Shown here: piece after piece, positions 45,477 to 57,823 of the stretch
Layout: each line of letters begins with the position of its first letter
How positions within the stretch are numbered: the stretch's first letter is position 1
Source of the DNA: Megascapheus bottae
Taxonomy: Eukaryota; Chordata; Mammalia; Rodentia; Geomyidae
Reading direction: 5' to 3'
NCBI GenBank assembly: GCA_024803745.1
Contig: JANJXV010000016.1
Coordinates: 42,368,501 to 42,432,500, forward strand
Length of the DNA stretch: 64,000 nt
Translations under genes and position numbers: made by a program
The notes under the pieces: model-generated
What the model was told of the DNA's origin: nothing
The model's database searches: none
What the model saw: only the letters and a program-made list of their open reading frames with translations

Positions 45477-48400
45477 AGAGCTGATGGTTCTCTCTATCTG
45501 AAAACATAACAGGACAGTTTCTGCTCAATGAAAATCAAATGCGTAAGAAACCCTAACCTAAATATTGCATTCATCTTTTGAATGTAAGAGGGATGAGCTT
45601 TCACAAGAACTGGGAGCCCAGATTTCTCTTGCTGTCACTTTCCTGATAGTCTTTGACATAACTGGCAGTGTAAATCACTACCTGCCAGCTTCCCAAATAC
45701 AGCCTGCTTTCCTTGGCTAGCGGCCCCTTTCTCCACCTTGACAGCCAGCCCGACATCCTCACCTCCTCCGCGACACATCTAACCCTGCTGTCTCTCTCTT
45801 ATGAGACTTGTTCTGTGAGATCCATGCTGATAATCCAGCATAATCTCCCATTCAAAACCCTTCACTCAGTCCTACTTGCAAAGACCTGTTTGCTATCCGT
45901 GCAAACATGCATCTAGTTGCAAGGGGTAGGATGTAAAAATATTCAGAAGACTATCACATGACCTCCCGAAATCTAAACCTAGCCTCATCGCTTGGGCTGA
46001 TAAACCCAAGTGACCTCAGTAGCCAATGGCAGTGTCTCTGTGCCACTTTTATCCAAACCAGGGCAGTGAAGTCTGCTGACTAAAGCCACGGAAAATCACA
46101 CACAGGACTCAGTTCACTTAAAACAACCAAAACAAAATAAATGTCACACAGCTTCACTAAACACAGGCGATGCTTAGAGACCCAGGCTGATATTTAAGAA
46201 GTTTTGAACTGTTATTTACTAATCGGGGTTTCTTTTTCTGTTGAAATTTTACCAAAATATTCAGTTCCCAACGTCAGGTAAAACTCTAGTTACTGGCTAA
46301 CTTACCCATTTCACATCCAGTGATGAAATACCAGCTCAGGTAACTCACACAGCTGGAGAACAAAAGGATAAGAATTTTCAGGAAACTTGATATTCTTCTA
46401 ACATATTCTGCACACCCATGCCAGTTTACAACATCGATGTAGTAGCACTTAATCTAACATTTCTTCCTGAAGAACCAGTCTTATCAAACCTGCTTAGCCT
46501 GTTAATATTCCTAAAGAATGTGGATATGGCAAATCTATCATAAGGCCATAAATGTGATTATAAATGAGCAGACGGAATGGAGGGAAACTAATGTTTTAAG
46601 CTTCTGTTTTGGATGTGAACATATGCCAGGCTTATTATCTGGATCTGTAAGGAAATATATGCCCCAGTGTCCTGAGCAGGCTGCCGACCGGGGGGGTGAG
46701 GGTCCCCGGATGCCCTTGCATAATTTGTTATGTCATGCCTTGGACATGTTCTGATGATGTCGTTCTGCAACTTGCAACTTCTTTTACATCTTTAAGCTGC
46801 AACAACAACAAAAAGCATCTGTAAGCAGTTTGATGTTGAGGGCTGCATTTCTACCCACACCAGGCATGCATGGAATTGTCGTCTTAAGATCTCCATTATT
46901 ATTGTCTGCTCATCCCCACCCACGGTCTTCTGCAGCAGACCTCGAGTTCTTTAGTTTACCAGGCACTCAGGAAAAGTACAGCCTGCTGCTGGAATGTATT
47001 TATCTCATGCTGCCAGTTAATTTCAATCAAATAATGGAATCCTTCATTTCAGTGCCCACATCGATGATTTGACTCCTCAGCGATTAAATGTCCCTTTGCC
47101 AATGAGGTTTTCAGGAATGGTAGCGGCTGCGGAAGATGCCTGGGCCGGCCCCTCTGGGGCTGTGGTGTTTGCAGCGTGGACACTGCAGTGCAGCTACCAG
47201 AAATGTTTGCTGTTGTCTGCGCGTACGTGTGAAGTCCTAAACACTCTTGGTGTCTTGGGAATGCCGTAGAACTGCAGTGTTCTCCCTTGCAATCTGCTCC
47301 ATTAGCTTTTTCATGTGTCTGCAGCGCTCTTTTCTTGTCCATGCTAAACAACATCAGGAGCAACACAAATGCTTTCCTACTTGAATGTTTTCTCTGTTAT
47401 TTTTTCACAAACAAAACCTAAACTTCCGAGTCTGCAAACACTGTATCTGTTGTTATAGTTTTATTTTATCTTTACCTTTCCTGGAGTTCTGGTGTCTGGA
47501 TAGTTTTCCTGTACTGGAACATTTTGTTTTCGCTGTGATTTTACATTGCTGGTACCCAGGATCGCACTCCAGGCATTTTTTTGGTCTGTTCTTGTAATGT
47601 CATATGTCTTGGCCCAAATCTCCACTCTGGATGACATGCAGTCCTCTTCTCTAAATACGAATGTGGCTTCTCTCTTGTCTGACAACCTGCAACCTAAAAG
47701 ACAAATAATTCTGACCTCCAACTGGCCAGCTGCCAATGACAAAAAAAAGCCAGGATTGTCAGAATGCTCCTTTCACTACGGGATATGTGAGTCATTCATT
47801 CAGTCACTTCTCCACAGCACCTGTCAAATCTTATTGGGCTGAGGTGCCAGGCTTCACCCCCTCTGTGCCTTCAGTGGCAGGCTGTGGCTTTGCCTGTGCC
47901 ACCCGCCCGCTTCTGCTTTGCCTCGCAGTTTCCTTGCTCACAGCACACAAGCTCAGTCCTGAGAAGATTGTCTGGGTGACAGGATCCTCGTTGCAGGCAA
48001 AGATGAAAAGAAATGGGAAGGCACAGCAGGCTTTCATTGCTATCCCTCCGCAGGAATTCAGCTTTGTATATAGAATATCTGATACTGCTATAGATGACTA
48101 TCTGATATTTGGTATACATATATGTATCCTATACATGTGATGCACATTTTACATGTATATATAACATGTATATTACTTATAACACATTTATGCATGCATA
48201 TGTATACGCATATTTTCTGACTTACAAGTAAACAGCAAAAACCTTCTCTTTAGTATCTTCCTTTGCTCTGGTGGGATACACTATGCCACTGGTCTTTAGA
48301 AAGTGCCAGCGTAAAGAATGGCTGAAATAGGCAAGTGAAGACATGGAGTTTCATAAAAATGATCGAGACTTCATAGACACCCTGATAGTGCCTCAGGAGC

Positions 48401-49654
48401 CAGAGAGGCTCCCCAGGACTCATTCAGAAAACTGCTATTGAGATACCAACATCAGAAGTCCATTGAGACAAGTCCCTCAAAAGCGAATCTCCTTAGACAA
48501 ACACTACTGAGGAATTTGTAAGATGTTATCTACACAAGCTTAGCAATGATTGACTGTGGTTGTCAATGTTTGAACTTAAGTATATACATCTTCTTATAGC
48601 CCCTCTGATGTTTTAAAGAAATTAATCTTGAGATTTAGTAGTATTTCTAAAAGAAAATAATGTTCTTGCCAAGGTATGAAAACAAGAAAGTCTCACAACA
48701 CTTGCAGAGCGTCACAGTATTCAGCTGACTGGTTTTCCCAGCAGATACTTCTTTGGCTGTGGACAGAAGGACGGTGGGTGTCAACAGTTTGGGCCTCACG
48801 AACTTCTGTGATGGTGGTTAAGTTGTGGACATGAGGAACACTCAGCATTTATTAAAGGCCAACAGGAAGCCTAGCCTGCAGAAGTACTTCCTCCCTGCTC
48901 TTTTGGTGGAACATACGGAGCTGTGTGTCAACTCCCATCCGTATCCAAGTATTGGGTGTCCTTTAGCAAACTGTTTCTTCTTAATAAACTGATACTAATT
49001 AAATGTTGGTGTCCTTCTTTCTCTCTTAAAATGTCTCACATTTCAGAACAAAGACATCTTCCAACTGATTTTATTTAGAGGCTAGGAAAGGCTTTTGTGA
49101 GTGCTGGATTTGTTGCTGTTGTTATAATAATCTTGGTGAGACCCCAGTAGAACACTAATTAATTAGAAAGTTATCCTTACATGCTTAATTCAATAGACCA
49201 ATTAATATATTAATCAGCTACTTTGGTCAACATTTCTGAACCTGTTCATATCCTAAGTCAGCTAAGCTGAGAATCCTCACTCCATGTTGTTTTTGTGCAT
49301 TGTGAAATGAGAGATCTAGAGCTTCCATTTCATTCCATCATAATTAATCCCCAATAGAGCCAATTGAACCCTGAATCACATGACCTTTGCCTGAGGAAAT
49401 CTCATATTTCCTATATAGAAGCCAATAACATTCTGGCTGGATGCATTAAAATGAACTATTTTTTGCTGCTGTTATTTAATCTGCTCTCCATGGTTAATAA
49501 TAAGCCAACAGGCATCATGTGGTTTCCATTTTCTAGGCACAATGCTCGGTGTTTCTTCTGACTCATTCAACAAATGGTCGTGAAGCAAGCAGCCCCACGG
49601 ACGCACTGCTGAAGAAGAAAGTGGAAATCCCAGTTACCGGGGAGTTCCATGTAG
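45477..49654. other. Four kb of unique DNA, no gene assigned
   Basis: Frames up to 134 codons (47736-48140) exist on both strands without a known domain. The stretch 48110-48215 is rich in alternating ACATAT/GCATAT steps. AT-rich TAAT-dense sequence lies at 49140-49375. Confidence 0.45.
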
Positions 49655-49737
49655 TGGTCACATTTTCCAGATGAAGTCAACAAATCTCCCCAAAGTTACA
49701 CAGTGAGCGGCGCAGAACATTCAACCCAGCACTACTT
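49655..49737 (-). repeat. MIR fragment
   Basis: 'cattttccagatgaagtcaa', 'aagttacacagtgagcggcg' and 'acattcaacccagcac' follow the antisense MIR core (ttacagatgaggaaactgag, aaggtcacacagctagtaag, gattcgaacccag). Order and spacing fit. Confidence 0.7.
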
Positions 49738-50070
49738 AGCTCTAGTATACAGTCTCAACTGTTCCCTTCGTGTTGCATTTCCTTCCTTCTGAGCGGATCT
49801 GTAGCCTCTTCCACAGGCTTGGCCAGATTACCTGGAGAAGCAGGAAAGGAGGGAGGCATGCATCCTCCTCCAGGTCTGATCCGCATTTTCCAGTGTGGGG
49901 AGAGCGGAGAACACCCCAAGGCTCCCAAACACAGAGGTGGATGACAAAAGAAAGCTCCTGCAGCCCACCAGGCCCTGAGCATGCATCTCATTCCTCTTAC
50001 CTGGATTGGGCATTTTGTGCCTTTGTCAAAATATCTTGGGTCCTAGTGATATTACTTTTTTGTGTGTAGG
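49738..50070. other. Unique DNA, nothing recognised
   Basis: A GC-richer patch without repeat or gene similarity. Confidence 0.5.
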
Positions 50071-50213
50071 TTGTGGGACTTGAAAGCTAGGACTCTACCA
50101 CTTCTGGTTAATTTAAGAGAAGAGTCAAATCCTGCCCTGGCTGGATTTGAACCCAGATCCTCAGATCTCAGCCTCCTGCATGGCTAGGATTACAGGTGTG
50201 AACCAGTGTTACC
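50071..50213 (-). mobile_element. 7SL/B1-like + partial Geo SINE, truncated
   Basis: The 7SL part ('cctcagatctcagcctcctg', 'gctaggattacaggtgtgaa') is good. The right monomer is reduced to 'gaaagctaggactctaccac', so the 3' part is mostly lost. Confidence 0.75.
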
Positions 50214-53200
50214 AGTCTAAGAATTTTTTCCCCTTTGGAAGGAAATGTAGTTTATATTTTCAGCTCTCTGCTCTTTCCTTCTCTTTCTTGAGATATATTT
50301 CTATAATGAAAAATCAATGTAAATTTTACCCTGGCTGTAATGTCTGTGCCCAGGGTAGCAAGAGGGACAGTCCTTCAGTGACAGCAGGTATGCAAACCCC
50401 ACTGTTTGTTTCCACTGATATGCTCCTATGCCTATATGTTGATGGTGATAAAATAGATGCTGGGAATTATGCATTTCACAGGACGGCATTTCTCCCAATA
50501 CCCAAGAGTTCACACGGTGTTTCAATTGACTGTGGGCCTATCATTCACGGAAGGACAGAATTTCTGTATATTTGAGTGATCCAGACAAGCACATAACATT
50601 TACCTTGTATAAACCAAAGCGGGTGTGATTTTTGAGATGACACAGCTACCGCAAATGCCATCTGTCCAGAAGGTGACTGAGCTGAGGAGCTGGGCTGCCG
50701 AGAAGAATGTGCTGTCTTCACCGAGCCTTCATCAAGTGTGGTCTCCGCGGTGGATGCCGCTAATTAGGCATCTGCCAGAACCGTATGGTTGAGGAATTAA
50801 GCACAAAAAACAACTTCTTGATCTTACAGAAAATACACCCACAGCTCCCAAAGAAAAATGCTCTATGTCTGGATGCTTCAAGACTGTCACAGTAATAAAT
50901 TTTATTTCTTCTATTTAAACGACTAAGGATGGCTTTTTCTGTGGATTAGGAGCCACTATAATCAGCAGTTGCACCTAACATTTATAAATGCCTGGACATG
51001 AACACTTCAGACTCATTGACTGTCCAACCACAGTTAGTGTTTTTCTAACAAGGGCTCAGAATTAGTTAGATTTGGGGTTGGAACTCACGAAACCAATTTT
51101 TACATTCTGTGGTCAAAGTCAATACACTGTATTCTACAACACAGAAAGGCAATATTCATTGAAGAAACAATGCACAGTAGAGTGAAAACTGAAGTGTCAA
51201 AGAAACTGTGAAGAAAATATATTCAACCTTAACACTGGTCTGACCCTAAGAGCTGCAAATGATCTGTGTAGTTGAAGATTAAAATACCATCAAAACATGA
51301 GAGTCACTTTTTCTATGTGGGAAGCACAGTATATAAAAGACAGTTCATGATAATTTGGCATTATTTTGTATTTCACTTTTTAAATACAATACATGACAGC
51401 ATTTGGAATTAAAGATACCTGGAAGGAAAGACAAGAAGGCTATGTCTTAATGCACGCTGACGTGGCACTGGACACTCAGGCATGTGTTTTACAGATGATT
51501 TTTACTTAATTCAAAGTTAAATGGTGGTACAAATTTACTTAATACAAATTTAGTGGTGATATTGGAGCAGTACTTTGTGCAAAAGTTTTAAAATGCTTTC
51601 AACTGTGTTATAACATATGACGCAGTAGCATAAAGCATGAATGTGCAGATCAGAGAATGCTCACTAAATAAGTCCACCAATGTACCAACAACCACGTGAA
51701 AGAGGGGCTTCCAGACCATGTTGGAGGCCACACCGGGGCCTCAGACTAAAGGGCCACCTGCAGACAGGAGCATGGCATGGCCTTTCCACATCTCAGGTAA
51801 TGCACACGGTCACAGAAGGGATCTAGTCCTCAATTCAAATTCCAGGTACCCAACCTTCACATGTATACCGAATGTATTAAGATCAGAAGTTTAGTCTGTT
51901 GCCGTTGAGACCTACAATGCCGCGACAGGTCAGGGAGGCCCATGGGACTCTCCGTTTCTCAGCTAGCTTTCTTTTGGGGTCCAGATCACTGCTGCCCATG
52001 CTGTTTGCTAAGGCATTCTTCTTGTTCCAGAGCTGAACCTCCCCAGAGAGTGAGGGTCAGTCAGTAGATTCGTCTCCAGCCAAGCTCCCCTTGTATGGAA
52101 GGCACACCTCAGAAGGTTCTGCTGAGCACTGCTCAGAAAGGCACACCAAATACCACTGCAGAGCACAAAGCAAGGAGCACTTCTCCACCAGCTCCACTCC
52201 TGACATGGAGTCACCAGTCCCCGGCCTTGGGTTTGGAAAGGGCTGCTGACATTCTTCGTTTCCTTTTGCATTGGCTGCAAACTTGCATGAGTCCAATGCT
52301 GGCATTTGAAACACATCCCCGTACATTTGACATGAAATCTAGCTCTAAGCCAAGTATTAATTTGTTCCTGCTGACCACTGGTTGGCCCTCATGCTTCCCT
52401 TGGCACTTGGGTTACTTGTTTGTGGTAGGAATTCAGCATTCCTAAGAGTTCAATTCCTCATCTTCTCAGCACCGAGGAAGTGCCTCAGAGTTCTGCACAC
52501 TTCCTTCTTTAGAGTGATGGACTAGTGACAGAGGCATCCAGTTTACTTTTCCCCAGGAATGGAAGACAGGATTAGCTTTAGAGTATATCCTATAGGGTGG
52601 ATATGTCGTGTTTCCATAAAACAAAGTCTCCACTCAACAGGACTTTAAATTAGCATACTCAGGAAATCCAGAATTCCTGACTCCATTAGCATACAGCTGC
52701 TCATTATCAAGTAAAATGCTGCACTGAAGCGGGAAGAGAGTGTCTTCTCCATTTTGGTGTGAACATGAAGGCATCAGGGTTTCAAGCCTCTTTTGGCATT
52801 TTGGTTATTAAACGCGTCCGTAACTTTACAGGGAAGACATTGCGACTGCACCTTCAAGCACACTTAGAGATCTTCACATCGTCCAGAAGCGCATTTGAAG
52901 TGTGGATTGTGGTATGCGTATCTCTGCAGAGGGCAACGCACAGGAATAGCTCTCTGTCGTAAAATTTCACAATAACACTATTGTTAAGATTCTTTGTATG
53001 TTCCCGAAGCATCTTACGATGCACACTGCACACAGAAGAAACTCCTAACAGTTTCTTAGGATGACACCAGCTACTTGAATCATGCATTTGTGTCATTGCT
53101 TCCAATTTGTTAGTTTAGTAGGAATCTTCAGTTGTACTGTTGTAATTTGACTACTTCATCTTTCAGTGCTTGCTCTTCCATCAATGTGGTGCAGTAGTTC

Positions 53201-53607
53201 TTGGGGTTGATTTTATTTCAAAAGGGATAGTCCTGCTCCTGTTAGAGAATAAGTCAGATGCTATGTAATTCTTGACAATCTCACTCTCCAGCCAGGCCTT
53301 TCACTGACTTTCCACGCATGGGGTTTGTCTTTGAACACGCGACAATCGAACAGAATGTTGCATGCTTGGATTCACAGCTTCTAATCGTCTCTGTTCACGA
53401 GCATATGATCAGCTCTTGTTCACTAAATGCAGAGAAAAAAATAAGTAAGGAAGAAATAATCGTCCTTTGAAGTTCAGATGATAGACATGGCACCAGGAGA
53501 TTCAGAGCACTAAGAAGGTCTAGCATGGATACTGAGGTGTCATGTCTTGAAGGATCTTTTAAATCCATGTGTATGATTTGGGCAGAGCTGGCAGAACTTT
53601 GAAATGT
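50214..53607. other. Unique DNA, no gene assigned
   Basis: Frames of up to 142 codons (50147-50575, which begins inside the SINE) and 116 codons (52095-52445) match no family I know. No LINE or LTR recognised in 3.4 kb. Confidence 0.45.
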
Positions 53608-54340
53608 TTTTTTCATGTATTTTTATTGTAATTAATAGAAGGGTTATATTACATTCGCCAGATAGAAGGTACATTACTTCACATGCATTGATACCCTTTC
53701 TCATGTCTTGGTCCCCATTTCCCTACCCCCACCCCCACCCTCATCTTGTTTTCCCCCCTTCCCTATCCAATTTCAAATAACCAAATACACATATATCCAA
53801 TATATCAGATAACAAAGTGAAATACTGTAACAATATGAGATAACCAAGGGAGAGCAAAAGAGATGAGAGATAACATAGCACATGAAGGACAACAATCACT
53901 CATTATATGGCTTTTGTTTCCATATCCTGGAGGTCCTTTCATTTAGTGTCATCCTATATGGCCTTGTGTATCTAGGTTTTGTTCTATTGCAAATCTCTGC
54001 TAGGAGAGCCCAAGGTTTCTACTGATTATGACAAATGAGGGAAACCATTGAGCCTATGTTTCTTTGAGTCTGGCTTACTTCACTTAATATGATTTTTTCT
54101 AAGTCTTTCCATTTCCTAACAAATGGGGCAATATTGTTCTTTCTGACAGCAGCATAGAATTCCATTGTGTACAAATACCACATCTTGTTGATCCACTCAT
54201 CAACTGAGGGACATCTGGGTTGGTTCCATATCTTTGCTATGGTAAATAGTGCTGCAATGAACATTGTTGTGCTAGTGGGTTTAGTATGCCCTCATTTCTG
54301 GACAGTTGGGTAAATGCCAAGTAGTGGAATTGCTGGATTA
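53608..54340 (-). mobile_element. 5'-truncated L1 with ORF2 C-terminus and 3' UTR
   Basis: The + strand begins with a T-rich tail and 'ttttattgtaattaatagaa'. The complement of the 3' UTR follows, including the C-rich mirror of the G-quadruplex tract (53720-53760), and then ORF2. ORF2 similarity stops at 54340, inside the segment DPAIPLLGIYP. I see no clear target duplication. Confidence 0.92.
54019..54264 (-). pseudogene. L1 ORF2p C-terminal fragment (81 codons)
   Basis: It reads MFIAALFTIAKIWNQ through WKDLEKIILSEVS and ends at the normal stop after ICHNQ. It is near-identical to the 8.6-8.9 kb copy (differences such as Gly to Glu in the YTMGFYAA block and Asp to Asn in KKND). It lacks the cysteine-rich motif and all catalytic domains, so it is not functional. 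Confidence 0.88.
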
Positions 54341-54630
54341 GCACACCGTTGCACTTGATAAAATTGACACAAACTTCTAGGTAGAAAATAGGTTGGAAGG
54401 GGTAGACTAAGGTGACACTTCCGGACAGGAAGCTGCATGGAAGTTCTGTGGGAGATAACAGTGAGAAAGATATCGGTTTGGGCCAGTGAGAGGTGTGTTC
54501 ACCCCTGAGAAGTCGGCCGGGCACAGAAGAGGGATTCCTCAGACCAGGAATGGGAAAAGGCATTTTTAAAGTGGAATTCTAGCCAGGAAAGTAACAAAAT
54601 GTGTGCTGCTGGGGAAACCGGAGACTGGAA
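54341..54630. other. Unique DNA between L1 and minisatellite
   Basis: No element recognised in 290 bases. Confidence 0.5.
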
Positions 54631-54850
54631 TGGATGCATGACCTGCGCAGTGGTGACTGCAGCATGGGCAATGTTCTCTGCAGTGGTGGCTGCATGGTTC
54701 GATGTCTGCTTCAGTCGTAGCTGCAGCATCGGCAATGCTCTCTGCAGTGGTGGCTGCATGGCTGGATGCCCTCTGCAGTGGTGGCTGCAGCTTGGGCAAT
54801 GCTCTCTGCAGTGGTGGCTGCATAGCTGGATGTCTGCTTCAGTGGTTGCC
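54631..54850 (+). repeat. Minisatellite, 64-bp unit with 31/33-bp half-units
   Basis: Three full units start at 54659, 54723 and 54787, exactly 64 bp apart, with a partial unit before. Each unit contains 'ctctgcagtggtggctgca' or a variant, which recurs at steps of 31 and 33 bp. So a roughly 32-bp ancestral repeat doubled and the dimer then amplified. 64 is not a multiple of three, and the apparent cysteine/tryptophan-rich frames are artefacts. Confidence 0.92.
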
Positions 54851-57120
54851 CAGCTGTTGACTGCGCACGCTCAGTACTCACACTAAGTCAGCAAGGTCCA
54901 CTGTGCGTTTCGTTTTGTCGGTTTTGTGAGTGTCTTCACCTTGCTCTTGAGGACACTCTTTCTGAGGGAGATCATTTTACATGTTCCATAGCACACTTCT
55001 GACACACATGAAGCTACCACAGCCGAGGGCAGTAGTTTGGATCTTGAAAGCCTCTTGAAGACCCTGATGTTAAGGGCTTGTTCTCACCAGTCTGGGGGCT
55101 CCTTAGCCGGGGTCCTGCAAGGGGCCTAACCAGGAGAAGTACTGGGGCCAAGTCCTGGGAGGGGGGTCCCCTGAAGAGGCATGGTGTCAGGGGAGGGGCC
55201 TAGGGCAGGGCCTGATGGGAGGGGGTTGGAGGTTTACTGGGACCCCAGCATCTCCTGTGGATCCTGGACATTCTGAGGGGGACAGTTCCTCCCCGCTCCT
55301 CCCCATGTGAACAGCCTCATCAGAAGTTCAGCAGCGGAGCTAGCTGACCATGACACTTCTGAAATCATGAGCGGAAAAGTACAGCTCCCGAATTTCACAT
55401 TTGTTTCCTCTGCTATTCTGTCACACTGAGGGAAAACTGGAGAACACACTGAGGTTAAAATGTTAAGTTCTGGGATGTAAACATGTCTTCTGTTCTGCTA
55501 TTGCATGCTGCCTCTCAAGCCATTATGTGTTCCTGCAGGCCAGCCAGAGATGTAGATGCAGCGAGTTCCAGACACGGCATGCCTCCACTCCCTCGTGTAC
55601 CCTTCCTTTACCAAGCACTCCTAGAACTTGTCATGTGACAACGAATCCAGCGCCATTACTTGAGTGTCATTCGGAAAACAAAGTAATACAGCAATAATGA
55701 CAATGCTAAATAGTTATGATAACTCTGTCCCCTGCATCTGTACTGCCAGCTGCTTCACCTGTCTGTAAGCAGAGATGAGTCCATATTTCTAACAAATACG
55801 TAGGCATAATCAAGTTGACATTGGCCATGTGCACTTCCAGAAAACTTTTCTGTTAGATGAATCAAGACAGAGAAAAGTTCTTTTGGTTGACCTATTCTTT
55901 CTTCACAGCACTTCTGCTTTTTAATAGGGATCTGCCTTTCTGACTCTACTAGTGATCTAATCATAAAGAGCTAGGAGATGTTTGTAGTGGCTTCCTGATT
56001 GGTTCAAAACAATATATCTATGCATGGTAGAGTCAAAATTCAAAGCCAGCTGTCATGTAAAATTTTTATCTTCTTTGTCTTCTCAGGATTCATCATTAAA
56101 TTAGCATATTAGTTAAGAAAATAATATGATCCGTAGAAAGAAGACATAGGTTGAAAGACCAGAATATTCATGGCAAGAGTTTTAAACAGCTAAGACAAAA
56201 GGCATCAGGTGTCTCCCAAAATAATAGAGTAGCTAGGGAGATATGAGAGCTGTGATAAAACAATAGAAAAATGATGAAGGATCATCATGCTAGCAACAAG
56301 AGGTAATTACCCACTAACTCAGCAAGAGGCAGCAGTACTTGTGAGACTAGCAATGTACTGCACGTCAAGCTTCCATCTCACAAAACAATATTAGGCCAGG
56401 AGGTCCTGACTTCCAAACAATGCTTTAAAGTACATCGTAAAGTGTAAGCATTCTCCAACTCCCAATTCTTCTATTTTCGGTACACTATATTTAGAGAAGC
56501 AAAGACATCCTTGACTTTTCAAGTTTTTATAATTATCCAGAAAACAAAAGAATCGTCGATGTAGAGAAATTAATAAAAATTGTCAGAGCTGTAGATGCAC
56601 TGAACACATGCAATAGTTGCACACTGTCTTTACCTTCTGCAAATAGAAACCCCTTTACGCATATTAATTTAATTGCAGCATTTAAATCAACCTTTTAATT
56701 GCCCTAATTGCCCTGGAGACTTTTCAGAGCTTCTCTTTTCCCTCCCATCTCCCAGTACCACTGGTAAATGTCATCAAATCACCGTCTTTCTTGTTATCAT
56801 GGTGTCACAAATGACAGAGCTGTGAGCCTGTACCCTATCTTTAGAATTTTCTCAGCATGATGGCTTGAGAAGAATTTTTACAACCACCACTCACTTCAGA
56901 AAGCAAACATGACTATGACTGCTTAATGACATCACTCAAGAGGAAACAGCTGGGTTATGAATTCACCATCCTGCTATGGGTTAAACTGTGTGTGCCCTCG
57001 GAATTCCTGTGATGAAGCTGGGCCGTGGAGCTGGGGGGCCATGGACGTGGAACTGGGGGGTATAGAAGTAGGGGCTCAGGTGCCAGGACGGGATTAGTGC
57101 TTTTACTAAAGAGCAAATGT
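54851..57120. other. Unique DNA, no gene assigned
   Basis: It includes a G-rich patch (55140-55235) listed separately and a TAAT/AATTG-rich stretch near 56660-56720. No gene or repeat family seen. Confidence 0.5.
55190..55225 (+). repeat. G-quadruplex-prone G-rich stretch
   Basis: Runs gggg, gggg, ggg, ggg within 21 bases (loops of 1, 4 and 2) satisfy the G4 pattern, and more G-runs follow to 55225. Confidence 0.75.
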
Positions 57121-57345
57121 GTTGGGCCCTGATAGTCCATGCCTCTAATCCTTCCTACTCGGAAGGCTGAGGTCTGAGGATGAGGGTTTGAAGCCAGCGA
57201 GAGCAGGACAGGCTGGGAGACTCTTACAATTCCAGTTAAACACCAGGCAGCTAGATGTGACGCTGTGGCTCAATGGGTAAAGTGCTAACCTTGAGGACTA
57301 AAGCTCAGGGACAGTGCTCAGGCCCTGAGTTCAAGCCTGAGGAGC
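57121..57345 (+). mobile_element. 7SL/B1-like + Geo composite SINE
   Basis: It reads 'gcctctaatccttcctactc', 'ggaaggctgaggtctgagga', 'gactcttacaattccagtta', 'ctgtggctcaatgggtaaag', 'cagtgctcaggccctgagtt'. The tail is replaced by a GAGGGA-rich purine run. Confidence 0.85.
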
Positions 57346-57349
57346 AGTG

Positions 57350-57400
57350 CAGAGGGAGAGAGGGACGAAGGGAAAAGGGGAGGGAGGGAGGGAGGGAGGC
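57350..57400 (+). repeat. (GGGA)n purine tract after the SINE
   Basis: Follows directly the 3' end of the SINE; four or five GGGA units plus imperfect GA-rich bases. Confidence 0.9.
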
Positions 57401-57516
57401 ACAAGCTCAGTGCTGTGATTTGCATACTTTATTCCTCTGAATCTGTGAGATGCCCAGCCATACCCAGCTGCCACTTCATACTTTTGACTTCAGGTGTATT
57501 GTTTTTGTTGCTGTTT

Positions 57517-57616
57517 TTGTCTTTTTTTATTGTATTTTATGGTCAAGATAATGTAGAGAGGGTTTACAGTTACATTCGTCCTGGAGTGATACCCCTTCTT
57601 CGGGTGTTCTTTCGTT
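57517..57616 (-). mobile_element. L1 3'-end fragment (older subfamily)
   Basis: The complement reads '...atgtaactgtaaaccctct', 'ctacattatcttgaccataa' and a short A-rich tail, the same ending as the fragment at 11.8 kb. Confidence 0.65.
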
Positions 57617-57717
57617 GATCACAAAAGCACTACATTGTTGTTAGTAGACTGAGAAGTTTAAATGCCAGTTCAAAGTTGAGCCTGCTGCTGCAGTAATACT
57701 TTAAAAATGGATCTACA

Positions 57718-57811
57718 ATGGGCCAGGAGTTTGGCCTAGTGGTAGAGTGCTTGCCTGGCATGCATGAAGCTATGGGTTCGATTCCTTAGTGCCCTATCCG
57801 TGAAAAGAAAG
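57718..57811 (+). mobile_element. Solo IDL (ID/tRNA-Ala-like) monomer with perfect 12-bp TSD
   Basis: The duplication aatggatctaca lies at 57706-57717 and 57812-57823. The body is only the left monomer of IDL-Geo: 'tttggcctagtggtagagtg', 'cttgcctggcatgcatgaag', 'ggttcgattccttagtgccc', then a short A-rich tail. No right monomer follows. The boxes A and B are better kept than in the dimers. Confidence 0.93.
57732..57785 (+). promoter_or_regulatory. Internal RNA polymerase III promoter (A and B boxes) of the IDL monomer
   Basis: An A-box-like tggcctagtgg at 57732-57742 and a perfect B-box ggttcgattcc at 57775-57785, spaced about 32 bases, as in tRNA genes. Whether it is transcribed depends on flanking sequence that cannot be judged here. 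Confidence 0.7.
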
Positions 57812-57823
57812 AATGGATCTACA

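Noticed and set aside
54499..54886. Cysteine-rich repeat protein in the minisatellite
   Set aside because: The 64-bp unit is not divisible by three, and frames exist on both strands; no signal peptide or conserved spacing.
57732..57805. Genuine tRNA gene
   Set aside because: A and B boxes are present, but the D, anticodon and acceptor stems do not pair as in a tRNA, and TSDs plus an A tail mark it as a SINE monomer.
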